64,000 nucleotides of DNA, taken from the NCBI GenBank assembly GCA_963794475.1, contig CAWCDW010000003.1, positions 1,054,001 to 1,118,000 of the forward strand. The letters are read 5' to 3'. Shown piece by piece: positions 51,036 through 62,100 of the stretch. The notes under the pieces were generated by a model. It did no database searches, was not told where the DNA came from, and saw only the letters and a list, made by a program, of their open reading frames with translations. Within the stretch, counting starts at the first letter, position 1. The number at the start of each line of letters is the position of its first letter. The position numbers were made by a program, and so were the translations under genes. Source of the stretch: GAS188 sp963794475 (GTDB lineage: Bacteria > Pseudomonadota > Alphaproteobacteria > Rhizobiales > Beijerinckiaceae).

Positions 51036-52634
51036 TCAAGCGGGCGCCGCCACGCGCCGATAAAGCCTTATATAATCGGCGGCCGACCGCTTCCAATCGA
51101 AGTTCCGCGCCATGGCGCTCTGTCGCATGCGGCGCAACTCGCGCTTCGACATGTGGGCCTCGAATGCCCGGCCGATGGCGCTCGCGAACCCGTCGCGGCT
51201 GAACTTGTTGAAAAGGAAGCCCGTGACGCCGTCCTCGATCGTGTCGGCGAGACCGCCGGTGCGATAGGCGATCGGCAGGGAGCCGTATTTCTGCGCATAC
51301 ATCTGGCTCAAGCCGCAAGGCTCGAAGCGTGAGGGCATCAGAAGGAAGTCGCTTGCCGCGAACATGCGCCGCGCTTCCTGTTCGTCGAAGCCGATGCGCA
51401 CGCCGACCGCCCCCGGATGGCGCCTCGCGAGATCGCGCATCCCTTCCTCGAAACGCGGCTCGCCCTTGCCGGTCGCCACCAATTGGCCGCCACGCGCCAG
51501 AATGGTCTCGGCCGCATCGATCGCGAGGTCGACCCCTTTTTGATGCACGAGCCGCGACACGATGGCGAAGAGCGGCCCTCGCGACAAGGCGAGCAAAAAG
51601 GCACCGCGGACCTGTTCGGCGTTGCGGCCTTTCCAGGCATTCATGTCGAACCGGTTCTGCGGCCAGAAACCATTCTTGGAATTGGGCTTGCGCGGGTCCC
51701 AGCTCTCGTCGATGCCGTTGAGGATGCCGGAAAGCCGGCCTTGCCGGGCGCGCTCGGCGAGGAGGCCATGAAGCCCGCAGCCATGCTCCGGGCGGGTGAT
51801 CTCGCGCGCGTAAGTCGAGCTCACCGTGGTGATGTGCGACGCATAGAAAAGGCCAGCCTTGAGGAAGGACAGCTTGCCGTAAAACTCCGCGCCATCGACC
51901 GTGAACGCCGATCGCGGGATTCCGAGCGCGGGGAGGCGGCTCGCATCGAAGACACCCTGGTAGGCGAGGTTGTGCACGGTGAGGAGCGACGCGGTCTTCG
52001 CGCCTCGCCAGGTCGCATAGGCAGGCGCGAGCGCCGCGGGCCAATCATTGGCGTGGATGAGGTCCGGCGCCCATTCGGGATCGCCTCGCCCCTCGGCCAG
52101 CTCGACCGCGGCGAGCGAGAGCCTCGCGAACCGGATGTCGTTGTCCGGGAAGTCCCCGCCTTGCGCGTCATTGTAAGGCGTGCCCTCGCGATCGTAGAGC
52201 TCGTCGCAAAGCACCACATAAACGGTGATCCCGTCGGCGGTGACGATGCGGCCGATCCCGCAGGGAGGGATGCCGGCGAGCCTCGGCAAGCTGCCGATGA
52301 GCTCGATCTCGTCGCGCCGTTCGAGCACGGCCCGATAGCCGGGCACCAGGACGCGCACGTCGCAATTCTCGCGCAGGCTGCGCGGCAACGCGGCGGAAAC
52401 CTCTCCAAGCCCGCCGACCTTCACGAAATCGGCCATTTCGGGCGTGACGAAGAGAACGCGTCGAAGCCGCGCCCCATCGCCCGCGCGCTGCGTGCGGAGA
52501 ACCTCGCCTTGGGGATTCTGGCGGGAGCTCGACTTCTGCGCGGGCGCCGGCAAACCGGGAGGCCGGGCCGGTTCCGGTGCGGTCTCGCTTATGGAAATCC
52601 CATTCGCGGCGGCGAGAGCAAATTCAATTCTCAT
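51036..52634 (-). CDS. glgA: Glycogen synthase GlgA (GT5)
   Basis: GlgA elongates alpha-1,4-glucan from ADP-glucose. The 532-residue protein carries the N-terminal nucleotide-sugar motif VKVGGLGEVSAALPRSL, the LIHANDWPAALAPA region and the C-terminal EPCGLSQMYAQKYG with the catalytic Glu. About 55 residues precede the conserved RRVLFVTPEMADF; they are Pro/Ala-rich and either a real extension or a too-early start. ADP-glucose would need GlgC, which is not in this cluster. Confidence 0.96.
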   Translation of the reverse strand: MRIEFALAAANGISISETAPEPARPPGLPAPAQKSSSRQNPQGEVLRTQRAGDGARLRRVLFVTPEMADFVKVGGLGEVSAALPRSLRENCDVRVLVPGYRAVLERRDEIELIGSLPRLAGIPPCGIGRIVTADGITVYVVLCDELYDREGTPYNDAQGGDFPDNDIRFARLSLAAVELAEGRGDPEWAPDLIHANDWPAALAPAYATWRGAKTASLLTVHNLAYQGVFDASRLPALGIPRSAFTVDGAEFYGKLSFLKAGLFYASHITTVSSTYAREITRPEHGCGLHGLLAERARQGRLSGILNGIDESWDPRKPNSKNGFWPQNRFDMNAWKGRNAEQVRGAFLLALSRGPLFAIVSRLVHQKGVDLAIDAAETILARGGQLVATGKGEPRFEEGMRDLARRHPGAVGVRIGFDEQEARRMFAASDFLLMPSRFEPCGLSQMYAQKYGSLPIAYRTGGLADTIEDGVTGFLFNKFSRDGFASAIGRAFEAHMSKRELRRMRQSAMARNFDWKRSAADYIRLYRRVAAPA

Positions 52635-53053
52635 GTCGATGCCGAAAGCCGTCGGCTCGCGATGCTACGCAAGCATGCCGGTAACGTGGACAATTGCGAG
52701 GTAACTTTGGTCGGCGCCCCCTCGTGAACGAAGTTTATGATGCCTAAAAATGGCGGAAATGAAGTCGTCATCGCGCCGATGCGAAGTATCCGACGGGAAA
52801 CTGTCGGGCGAGGTTTTTTTGGATGCACGAAGCGCGCGGACGTTCCGCTGCGTGGCGTATCGTCGGTGCGCGCAAGCGGCATCTTCAGCCCCAAGATCCT
52901 CAGCCCAAGCCTGTTGCTTCGGCGCCCGGCCGACCAAGCCAGAATGGAGCGCTTCTCCTGCGGATTCCGTTTCGGGCGGCGTTCAATTTTTACGCGAGTA
53001 CGATGACGGGCGAGTATCGCGGGGTCCCGTCAGGCGCGAAACCGTAGGGCCTT
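52635..53053. other. Intergenic region upstream of glgA
   Basis: This 419-bp gap splits the glycogen run between glgX and glgA. The reading frames present do not resemble protein families. It may hold a second promoter for glgA-glgB-malQ, but I see no clear promoter, terminator or RNA gene. Confidence 0.55.
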
Positions 53054-55096
53054 TCACGCGCGCACGAAGGCAGCGACCGAGCGCGCTTCGATCACCAGCT
53101 TTCGGCTGGCGCATGCCTGACCGCCTCCGACCCGGCCGGCGGCGCTGTCGAGCACGCAAAGCCATGCGTCCGGCGCTTCGTCCGCCAGCACAAACGAAAC
53201 GGGTTCCGGCGAGCGGTTCACAACGAGACAGAAGCATTCGTTCGTGCCGTCCTCGCGTGGGCAGCACAACATCATCCCGAAGGCATCGGCCAAGGGCCAA
53301 TCCTCGTCGCGCATCGGCCGGCCGGATGGGTGTAGCCACGTCACATCCGGCAGCGCGCCGCTTCGCGGGGGCTTGCCGGTGAGGAATTCATCTTGCCGCA
53401 GAAGCGCGAAGCGCCGGCGCATCGCCGAGAGTCCCGCGACGAAATCCGCAAGGGCGAGGTCGGCGCGAGCCCAGTCGATGGAGGTGATATCGTTGTCCTG
53501 GCAATAGGCGTTGTTGTTTCCCTTCTGCGTGCGGCCGAGCTCGTCGCCGGCAGTGAGCATCAAGCTGCCGCGCGACAAGAAGAGAGTGGCGAGGAGCGCC
53601 CGCACATCGCGCCCGCGGCGGTCTCGCACGGCCGGATCAAGGTTTTCTCCCTCCGCTCCGTTGTTCCAGGAATGGTTATCGGCAACACCGTCGCGGTTCG
53701 ATTCACCATTCGCCTCATTGTGCTTTTTCGCGTAGCTCACGACATCCGCGAGTGTGAAGCCGTCATGGCTCGCGAGATAATTCACGGAAGCGGAAGGCCG
53801 CCGGAAGCGCGCCTGAAAAACATCCGAAGAGCCGGCAAGGCGTGTCGCGAGCAGCCCTGCCGCATGCGCGTCGCCTCGCCAGAAACGGCGCACGTCATCG
53901 CGGTATTTGTCGTTCCATTCGAGAAAGGGGGCCGGAAACTCGCCGAGCCGATAGCCGGCGGGCCCGACATCCCAAGGCTCGGCGATCAGCACGGTCTCCC
54001 GCAGCAGAGGGTCCTGCGCGATCGCCGAGAGCAAAGGCGCTTGCGGCGAAAACCCGTCTTGCGTCCGGCCAAGCACGGTCGCGAGATCGAAGCGAAAGCC
54101 GTCGATGCCGGCGGTTTGCAGGAGATGGCGCATCGCGTCGGTCACGAGGCGCAGCACGGGCGCCCTGTCGCAGGCAAGCGTGTTGCCACAGCCGGTGTCG
54201 TTCACGAGGCGTGAGGGATCATCCGCGAAATGGCGGTAGTAAACGGCGTTGTCGAGGCCGCGCAGGCTCACCGTCGGGCCCTCGGCGTCGCTCTCCGCCG
54301 TGTGATTGAACACCACGTCGAGAATGACCGCGATCCCGGCCTCGTGCAGCCGCTCGACGACGCGCGCAAGCTCGCCTGGCCCTTCGGGCGCAAGACGCGG
54401 GTCGGGCGCCATGAAGACGATCGGATTATAGCCCCAGGCATTGGCGAGGCCGAGCGGCACGAGATGACGCTCGTCCATCCAGGCCGCGATCGGCATGAGC
54501 TCCACATGGCTCACGCCGAGCTTGTGGAGGTGCTCGACGATCGGCGGTTCCGCGAGGCCCGCGAGCGTGCCTCGCAAAGCCGCGGGCACGTCGGGGTGAC
54601 GCCGGGTGAAGGCCTTGACGGCGATTTCATAAATGAGGCCGGGCGATGACGGCATGCGCGCAAGGCATGAGCGCGGCGTTGGCAATTCCCCGCTCACGAT
54701 CGCACGGGGCACGAAAGGCGCGGTGTCGATGCCGGCGCCGCGCGGGGCGGAAAGCTCGGAGGCGTAACGAAAAGGGCGATCGAGGCGCTTGGCGTATGGG
54801 TCGACGAGGAGCTTCGCGGGATCGTAGCGATGGCCCTGCGCGGGCTCGTAGGGGCCGTCGGCGCGCAATCCGTAGCGCGCGCCGGAACCGACGCCGGAGA
54901 TGAAGCCGTGGTGCACGTCGCCGCTGCGCCGGGGCAAGGGAATGCGTGCGACCTCCCTGTCGCCCCTCGCGTCGAAAAGGCAGAAGGTGATATGTGCGGC
55001 ATTGCGCGCGAAGACCGCGACATTGACGCCCCCTTCGACGGAGGTGACGCCCAAAGGCTCGGGCGTGCCCTCCCCGGCGGTGATGGCGGGGCTCAT
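53054..55096 (-). CDS. glgX: Glycogen debranching enzyme GlgX (GH13_11)
   Basis: GlgX hydrolyses alpha-1,6 branches of phosphorylase-trimmed glycogen. The 680-residue protein has a CBM48-like N-terminus (EPLGVTSVEGGVNVAVFARN near residue 13), NAWGYNPIVFMAPDP, VFNHTAE, the nucleophile Asp of GIDGFRFDLATVLGR, the Glu of VLIAEPWDVG and the YLASHDGFTLAD stabiliser, then NNNAYCQDNDI. Length and motifs fit the isoamylase-like GlgX/TreX group. It follows glgP by 58 bp and precedes glgA. Confidence 0.95.
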   Translation of the reverse strand: MSPAITAGEGTPEPLGVTSVEGGVNVAVFARNAAHITFCLFDARGDREVARIPLPRRSGDVHHGFISGVGSGARYGLRADGPYEPAQGHRYDPAKLLVDPYAKRLDRPFRYASELSAPRGAGIDTAPFVPRAIVSGELPTPRSCLARMPSSPGLIYEIAVKAFTRRHPDVPAALRGTLAGLAEPPIVEHLHKLGVSHVELMPIAAWMDERHLVPLGLANAWGYNPIVFMAPDPRLAPEGPGELARVVERLHEAGIAVILDVVFNHTAESDAEGPTVSLRGLDNAVYYRHFADDPSRLVNDTGCGNTLACDRAPVLRLVTDAMRHLLQTAGIDGFRFDLATVLGRTQDGFSPQAPLLSAIAQDPLLRETVLIAEPWDVGPAGYRLGEFPAPFLEWNDKYRDDVRRFWRGDAHAAGLLATRLAGSSDVFQARFRRPSASVNYLASHDGFTLADVVSYAKKHNEANGESNRDGVADNHSWNNGAEGENLDPAVRDRRGRDVRALLATLFLSRGSLMLTAGDELGRTQKGNNNAYCQDNDITSIDWARADLALADFVAGLSAMRRRFALLRQDEFLTGKPPRSGALPDVTWLHPSGRPMRDEDWPLADAFGMMLCCPREDGTNECFCLVVNRSPEPVSFVLADEAPDAWLCVLDSAAGRVGGGQACASRKLVIEARSVAAFVRA

Positions 55097-55154
55097 GGGG
55101 GTGTCGCGCCCGGCGCGGCTCCGGCGCGCGTCATCTCCGCCCTGCCTTCGAGGG

Positions 55155-57668
55155 TCACGGCTTGGGGTTCACCGGCACGGCCCAAATCTCCTCCGCATAT
55201 TGCCGGATGGTGCGATCGGAGGTGAACCAACCCGTGTGCGCGGTGTTGAGCACGCCGCTGCGCCGCCAGGCCCGCGTATCGCGCCAAAGCGCCGCAACCT
55301 CTGCTTGCGCGCGCACATACGCATCGAAATCGGCCGCCACCATGAACCAGTCATGCTCCTCGAGGCTGCGCACGAGAGGCCCGTAACGCCCTCGTTCATC
55401 CGGTGAGAACACGCCGCCGGCCACCGCGTCGAGCACCTCCTTCAAGGCCGGCGTCTGTCCGATGCTCTCTCGCGGCGACGGGCCGCTGCGGCGGCGCGCC
55501 TCGACCTCGGAAGCGGTGAGGCCGAAGATCACGATGTTCTCAGGCCCGACCTTCTCTCGAAGCTCCACATTGGCGCCATCGAGGGTGCCGATGGTGATCG
55601 CTCCGTTGAGGGCGAGCTTCATATTGCCGGTGCCGGAGGCTTCCATGCCCGCCGTCGAGATCTGCTCGGAAAGATCGGCCGCCGGAATGATCGCCTCGGC
55701 GAGGCTCACGTTGTAATTCGGCAGGAAAACCACCTTCAAGAGGCCGCGCGTCGAGGGGTCGGAATTGACGATGCGCGCCACGTCATTGATCAGCTTGATG
55801 ATGAGCTTTGCCTGCACGTAATTGGCGGCCGCCTTGCCGGCGAAAATCTTGACGCGCGGCACCCAGCTCTTGTGAGGCTGGGTACGCATCGCGTCGTAGA
55901 GCGCGATCGTCTCGAGGATGTTGAGGAACTGGCGCTTATATTCGTGAATGCGCTTCACGTGAACGTCGAACATCGCCTGCGGGTCGACCCTCATTCCCGT
56001 GAGCTGCGCGATCCGGGCGGCGAGGCGTTCCTTTCTTTCGCGCTTCACGGCGTAAAAACGCTCCTGAAAGGACGGGTCGTCGGCGAAAGCCGCAAGTTCC
56101 GAGAGCCTCTCCACATCGTCCAGAATGCTCTCGCCGAGCACGTCGACGAGGAGCTCCGTCAAGCCCGGATTGGCCTCGAACAGCCAGCGGCGCGGCGTCA
56201 CGCCGTTCGTCTTGTTCACGATGCGGTCGGGAAACAGGCGATGCAGGTTGCGGAACACCGTGCGCTTCATCAACTCGGTGTGCAGCGCCGAGACGCCATT
56301 GACCTTGTGGGCGCCGACGAAGGCGAGAAATCCCATGCGCACGGCGCGCCCATGGCTCTCGTCGATGAGCGAGACGTCGGCGGGTGCGATCCCCTCCTCG
56401 TCGCGCTTGTGCTGCGTGTCGGCAAGCAGGCGCGCGTTGAGGGCGAAGATAATCTGCATGTGGCGGGGCAGCAGGCGTTCCACGAGCGTCACCGGCCAGC
56501 TTTCGAGCGCCTCCGGCAGCAAGGTGTGGTTGGTATAACCGATGGTGCGCCGCGTGATGTCCCAGGCCTCTTCCCAGGCGAGGTTATGGCCATCGACCAG
56601 GAGCCGCATGAGCTCGGCGATGGCCAGCGCCGGATGGGTATCGTTGAGCTGGATCGCCACCTTCTCCGGCAGGGTGCGGATGTCGCTGAATTGCATGAGG
56701 TGGCGCCGCAGCAGATCCTGGAGCGAGGCCGAGGTGAAGAAGAATTCCTGTCGCAGCCGCAGTTCCTGTCCCGCGGGCGTCGCGTCGGAAGGGTAGAGCA
56801 CGCGCGAAATGCTTTCCGCGCGCGTGCGCTCGGCAAGCGCGCCAACATGGTCGCCCTTGTTGAAGGCCTCGAGATGGATCGGGTCGAGGGCGCGGGCACG
56901 CCAGAGGCGCAGCGTATTCACCTTCTCGCCGCGCCAACCGAGGATGGGCGTGTCATAGGCGACCGCGAGGACGGTCTCGCCCGGCACCCATTCGTGACCC
57001 GGCGTTCCGTCCCAGCCTTCGCGCAGCGCCACGGTTCCGCCGAAGCCGATCTGGTAGTTGGCTTCGCGCCGCTCGAATTCCCAGGGATTGCGGAAGGAGA
57101 GCCAGTCCTCGGGCGTCTCGATCTGCCAGCCGTCCGCCATGGTCTGGCGAAAAAGCCCGAAGTCGTAGCGGATGCCGTAACCGAGCGCCGGGATGCCGAC
57201 AGTGGCCATGCTCTCCATGAAGCACGCCGCGAGACGGCCGAGGCCACCGTTGCCGAGCGCGGCATCGGGCTCGAGCTCGGCGATCGCATCGAGATCGACG
57301 CCGAGCTCGCCCAGCGCGAGCCTCACCGTCTCGGTTAGGCCAAGATTGCTCAGCGCATCCTTGAAGAGGCGGCCGATCAGGAACTCGAGCGACAGATAAT
57401 AGACGCGCTTGCGCTCGGTGCGGAAAGCTTCGCGCGTCGAGGCCATCCAGCGGTCGATGATCCGGTCCCGCACAGCCAGGATGGTGGCGACGAGCCAATC
57501 ATGGTTTTGCGCGACGATCGGGTCCTTGCCGATCGAATGGGCGAGCTTCGCCATGATTTCGTTGCGCAAGCCCCCTGCCTCGTCGACGCGCGGCTTCCGG
57601 GCGAGCGGCACATCGCCGACCTCGGATGGGGTTTCGATTGCGGGGGCGGCCCGGCCGCTAGCGCTCAT
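55155..57668 (-). CDS. glgP: Glycogen phosphorylase GlgP (GT35)
   Basis: GlgP releases glucose 1-phosphate from glycogen with PLP. The 837-residue protein shows YYLSLEFLIGRLFKDALSNL (starting at about residue 83), GLGRLAACFMESMAT, QLNDTHPALAIAELMRL, and the PLP-lysine motif MEASGTGNMKLALNG. The ATG at 57668 has GGGAGAG a few bases upstream; an in-frame ATG at 57749 adds a basic tail not typical of the family. It is the first gene of the run glgP-glgX-glgA-glgB-malQ; the 295-bp gap to the divergent RND operon probably holds both promoters. Confidence 0.96.
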   Translation of the reverse strand: MSASGRAAPAIETPSEVGDVPLARKPRVDEAGGLRNEIMAKLAHSIGKDPIVAQNHDWLVATILAVRDRIIDRWMASTREAFRTERKRVYYLSLEFLIGRLFKDALSNLGLTETVRLALGELGVDLDAIAELEPDAALGNGGLGRLAACFMESMATVGIPALGYGIRYDFGLFRQTMADGWQIETPEDWLSFRNPWEFERREANYQIGFGGTVALREGWDGTPGHEWVPGETVLAVAYDTPILGWRGEKVNTLRLWRARALDPIHLEAFNKGDHVGALAERTRAESISRVLYPSDATPAGQELRLRQEFFFTSASLQDLLRRHLMQFSDIRTLPEKVAIQLNDTHPALAIAELMRLLVDGHNLAWEEAWDITRRTIGYTNHTLLPEALESWPVTLVERLLPRHMQIIFALNARLLADTQHKRDEEGIAPADVSLIDESHGRAVRMGFLAFVGAHKVNGVSALHTELMKRTVFRNLHRLFPDRIVNKTNGVTPRRWLFEANPGLTELLVDVLGESILDDVERLSELAAFADDPSFQERFYAVKRERKERLAARIAQLTGMRVDPQAMFDVHVKRIHEYKRQFLNILETIALYDAMRTQPHKSWVPRVKIFAGKAAANYVQAKLIIKLINDVARIVNSDPSTRGLLKVVFLPNYNVSLAEAIIPAADLSEQISTAGMEASGTGNMKLALNGAITIGTLDGANVELREKVGPENIVIFGLTASEVEARRRSGPSPRESIGQTPALKEVLDAVAGGVFSPDERGRYGPLVRSLEEHDWFMVAADFDAYVRAQAEVAALWRDTRAWRRSGVLNTAHTGWFTSDRTIRQYAEEIWAVPVNPKP

Positions 57669-57963
57669 GCGTCTCTCCCTAGGCAGGGAACGCAGCCGAA
57701 ATCCTGGCCGGCGCGAGCCTGTCTCAAAAGGCCGTGACGGCGTTCGCACGCCTCGCGGATCGGCGTTGTCCTTCCGCCCTGGCCCGTTATATAGACCTTG
57801 GGGGAGGAGCCAAGCGCCGTCGCGGTTCGCCGGGCGAACCGAACCTCTCTTGCCGGATTTAATAATCTCGTAATGGTTCGGTCGTGCGGGAACCCTATAT
57901 TGCGCCGCAACTTCGCATTATATGCCCGAGAGGGCGGGAATCGAGTAGGATCGGAGCGAGCTG

Positions 57964-59178
57964 GTGGCGCCTTCTCCTTCTTCAAAGCGGCGTGGCCCCT
58001 GGGGGGTGATCACCCTCCTGGCGCTGCTGGCCGCCTGCGGCTTCATCGGCTGGCGTTACGTATCGACGAGAGCCGCCGATGCAGCCGTCGATCCGAGGAA
58101 CGCCGCCCAGGCCGGCCCGCCGCCGATTCCGGTCACGTTTTCGCGAGTGCAGCTCGCGGATTTTCCGGTTTACCTTAACGGGCTCGGGACGGTGCAGGCC
58201 TACAACACCGTAACGGTGCGCAGCCGCGTCGACGGCGAGATCAACAAGATCGCCTTCAAGGAAGGCCAGATCGTCAAGGAAGGCGATCTTCTGATACAGA
58301 TCGACCCTCGCCCCTTCCAGGCGGCGCTCGATCAGGCGACCGCGAAGAAAGCGCAAGATGAGGCGAGCGTGAAGAATGCGCAGCTCGACCTCAAGCGCTT
58401 TACCGATCTTGCGCGTCAGGATTTCGCCTCGCGCCAGCAGGTCGACACGCAGCAAGCGACGGTCGATCAGTTCACGGCCCAAATCAAGGGCGATCAGGCC
58501 GCGATCGACAACGCCAAGACCCAGCTCAGCTACACCACCATCAACGCGCCGATCAGCGGGCGCATCGGCTTCCGACTCGTCGATCAGGGCAACATCGTGC
58601 ATGCTTCCGACACGAACGGGATGCTCTCGATCGTCCAGCTTCAGCCGATCTCGGTGGTCTTCACGGCGCCCGAGGAGGACGTGCCGCGGATCAACCAAGC
58701 GCTGGCGGCCGGGCCCGTCGCGGTGACGGCGCTGAGCAGCGACGGCTCGCGGACGCTCTCGCAGGGCAAGCTCGAGCTCATCGACAACACCGTCGATCAG
58801 GCGAGCGGCACCATCCGCATGAAAGCGACCTTTGAGAACAAGGATAATGTGCTGTGGCCGGGCCTTTCGGTGTCGACGCGCCTCCTCGTCGAGACGCTCA
58901 AGCAGGTCGTCGTGGTTCCTAACGACGCTGTCGAAAGAGGGCCAAATGGCCTTTACGCCTTCGTCATCGACGACGCGAACAAGGTCGCGATGCAGGACAT
59001 CAAGGTGAGCCAGGAAGGCGTCGATCAATCGGTCGTCAGCCAGGGGCTTTCTCCCGGGCAGAAAGTGGTTGTCGCGGGCCAGTATCGGCTTCAGGAGGGC
59101 TCGACCGTGACGCCCAATGAGGCCACGGCGACGGCGCCCACCAAAGAGGCGCAGAACAGCCCCACCAAGGCGCCCTGA
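57964..59178 (+). CDS. RND efflux periplasmic adaptor (MdtA/AcrA-like)
   Basis: The 404-residue membrane-fusion protein has an N-terminal anchor segment (WGVITLLALLAACGFIGW), a lipoyl/barrel-sandwich domain (VTVRSRVDGEINKIAFKEGQIVKEGD, starting near residue 82), a coiled-coil hairpin (about 120-170), and the AP(I)SGRIGFRLVDQG beta-barrel entry typical of MdtA. It begins with a GTG at 57964 and is two bases upstream of the transporter gene. The drug or metabolite exported cannot be predicted. No outer-membrane factor gene is adjacent. Confidence 0.93.
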   Translation: MAPSPSSKRRGPWGVITLLALLAACGFIGWRYVSTRAADAAVDPRNAAQAGPPPIPVTFSRVQLADFPVYLNGLGTVQAYNTVTVRSRVDGEINKIAFKEGQIVKEGDLLIQIDPRPFQAALDQATAKKAQDEASVKNAQLDLKRFTDLARQDFASRQQVDTQQATVDQFTAQIKGDQAAIDNAKTQLSYTTINAPISGRIGFRLVDQGNIVHASDTNGMLSIVQLQPISVVFTAPEEDVPRINQALAAGPVAVTALSSDGSRTLSQGKLELIDNTVDQASGTIRMKATFENKDNVLWPGLSVSTRLLVETLKQVVVVPNDAVERGPNGLYAFVIDDANKVAMQDIKVSQEGVDQSVVSQGLSPGQKVVVAGQYRLQEGSTVTPNEATATAPTKEAQNSPTKAP

Positions 59179-59180
59179 GC

Positions 59181-62100
59181 ATGGGTGGTGGCATTTCCGC
59201 GCCGTTCATTCGGCATCCGATCGCGACCTCGCTCTTGATGATCGGGGTCTTGTTTGTCGGGCTCGTCGCCTATCCGCGCCTGCCCGTCGCCCCGCTGCCA
59301 CAGGTGGATTTTCCCACCATTCAGGTCTCGGCGACCTTGCCCGGAGCGAGCCCGGATACCATGGCGTCAGCCGTGGCGCAGCCGCTCGAGACGCAATTCG
59401 CCCAGATCCCCGGCGTCGCGCAGATGACCTCCACGAGCGTGCTCAGCTCGACCTCGATCACCATCCAATTCGATCTCGAGCGCAACATCGATGCCGCCGC
59501 GAACGACGTGCAAGCCGCGATCAACGCGGCGGGCGGGCAATTGCCGAAGAACCTGCCAAGCCCGCCGACCTATCGCAAGGTCAACCCGGCGGACTCCCCG
59601 ATCCTGCTTCTCGGCGTAAGATCCGACACGCTGCCGCTGACCGAGGTCGACGACAGCATCGAGACCAAGCTTGCCCAGCAGGTGAGCCAGATCTCCGGCG
59701 TCGCCCAGGTGCTGATCGGTGGTCAGCAGAAGCCCGCGATCCGCATTCAGCTCGATCCGGCGAAGCTCGTCGCGAAAGGCCTCTCGCTCGAGGACGTTCG
59801 TTTGCCCTTGTCGATCACGACGGTCGATAATCCGAAGGGCACCATCAACGGCGCGACGCGCTCCTTCACCATCTACACCAACGACCAGCTCACCCAGTCG
59901 AAGGACTGGAACGATGTCATCGTCGCTTATCGCAATGGGGCTCCGCTCAGGGTGCGCGACATCGGTCAGGCGGTCACCGGGCCGCAGGACACGACGCAAG
60001 CCGGTTGGGCCGATGGCAAGCGCGGCATGGTCCTCGTCATCTTCAAGCAACCGGGCGCCAATGTGATCGATACCGTCGATCACATCATGGCGCAGGTTCC
60101 GCGGTTGCGCGCCACCATGCCGCCGGCCATCAAGATCTTCACCTTGAGCGACCGTACGCAGACCATCCGCGCCGCGGTCAAGGACGTGCAATTCACGCTG
60201 CTCATCACCGTCGCGCTCGTGGTGATGGTCATCTTCATCTTCCTGCGCAGCCTTTGGGCGACCCTCATCCCGAGCATCACCGTGCCGCTCGCGCTGCTCG
60301 GCGCCTGCGCGCTGATGTGGTTTGCCGGCTACAGCCTCGACAATCTCTCGCTCATGGCGCTGACCATAGCGGTCGGCTTCGTGGTCGATGACGCCATCGT
60401 GATGCTGGAGAACATCACCCGCTACGTGGAGGAGGGCGAGGAGCCCTTTGCGGCGGCGCTCAAAGGCTCGCGTGAGATCGCCTTCACCATCATTTCGATC
60501 AGCATCTCGCTCATCGCTGTGCTCATTCCGCTCTTGATGATGGGCGGCATCATGGGGCGGCTCTTCCGGGAGTTCTCGGTCACCTTGTCGATGACGATCG
60601 TCGTCTCGGCGCTGGTCTCTCTCACCTTGACCCCGATGATGGCGTCGCGCTTCCTCAAGCCGCCGAAGGAAGCCCATCACGGGAAGCTTTACGCTTGGAG
60701 CGAGCGAGCCTTCGACGCGCTGCTGAGAGGGTATGAGCGTGGCCTCGACTTCGTGCTGAGGCATCGCTTCATCACGCTTTGCGTGTTCTTCGCCACGCTT
60801 GGGCTCTCCGTCTACCTCTTCACGGTGATCCCGAAGGGTTTCTTCCCGCAGCAGGACATCGGGCTCATCACCGGCATCGCCGAAGGGGCGCAGGACATCT
60901 CTCCCACGGACATGCAGCGCCATCTCGAGGCGCTCGGCGAGGTGGTGCTCAAGGACCCCGATGTCGACCACTTGGCGATGTTCGTCGGCGGCTCGGGAAA
61001 CCCGGCCAACAACGGGCGCCTCTTCATTACCCTGAAGCCGCGCGACCAGCGCAAGGCGAATGCCGACCAGATCATCGCGAGGCTGAGGCCGCAGATCGCC
61101 AAGATCGAGGGCGCGAAGCTCTTCTTGCAGGCCGCGCAGGATGTTCGCGTCGGCGGACGCCCGTCGCGAACGCAGTACCAATACACGCTGCAAGGCCCCG
61201 ACGTCGGCGAGCTCAACGAATGGGCACCGAAGATGCTCGAGAAGCTCAAGACCTTGCCCGAGCTTCGTGACGTCGCCACCGACCAGCAGACCGAGGGCAC
61301 GACGCTCACCCTCACCATCGATCGCGACCAGGCCTCACGCTACGGCTTCACCCCGCAGCTCATCGACGACACGCTTTATGATGCCTTCGGCCAGCGCCAG
61401 ATCAGCCAGTATTTCACGCAGCTCTCGAGCTATTACGTGATCATGGAGGTGCTGCCTTCGCTGCAAGGCGACCCGGCGACGCTCGACAAGATCTTCCTGC
61501 GCGCGCCGACGACCGGCGCGGAGGTGCCGCTTTCGGCCTTCGCAAAATGGTCGACGACGCCGATTCAACCCCTATCGATCAGCCACCAGGGACAATTCCC
61601 GGCGATCACCATCAGCTTCAACCTCGCGCAAGGCACGGCGCTCGGCCAGGCGACGGACGCCATCGAGCGCGTCAAAGCCGATTTGAAATTGCCAGGCACG
61701 ATCATCACGAGCTTCCAAGGAAATGCCCAGGCCTTCCAGGACTCGCTCTCGACGGTGCCGCTCCTGATCCTTGCGGCGCTCGTCGTGGTTTATCTCATTC
61801 TCGGCATTCTTTACGAGAGCTACATCCATCCGATCACGATTCTCTCGACGCTTCCCTCTGCCGGCGTGGGCGCGATCGCGATGCTGATGCTGTTCCATTA
61901 CGAGTTCAGCCTCATCGCGCTCATCGGCGTCATCCTGCTCATCGGCATCGTGAAGAAGAACGGCATCATGATGGTCGACTTCGCCATCGTGGCCGAGCGC
62001 GACGACCATCTGTCCACCCTCGAGGCGATCCGCCGCGCCGCGATTTTGCGTTTCCGCCCGATCATGATGACCACCATGGCGGCGATGCTCGGCGGCGTCC

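Noticed and set aside
59367..61193. A 608-codon minus-strand frame opposite the RND pump
   Set aside because: It is a charged Asp/Arg/His-rich shadow of a well-supported transporter gene.
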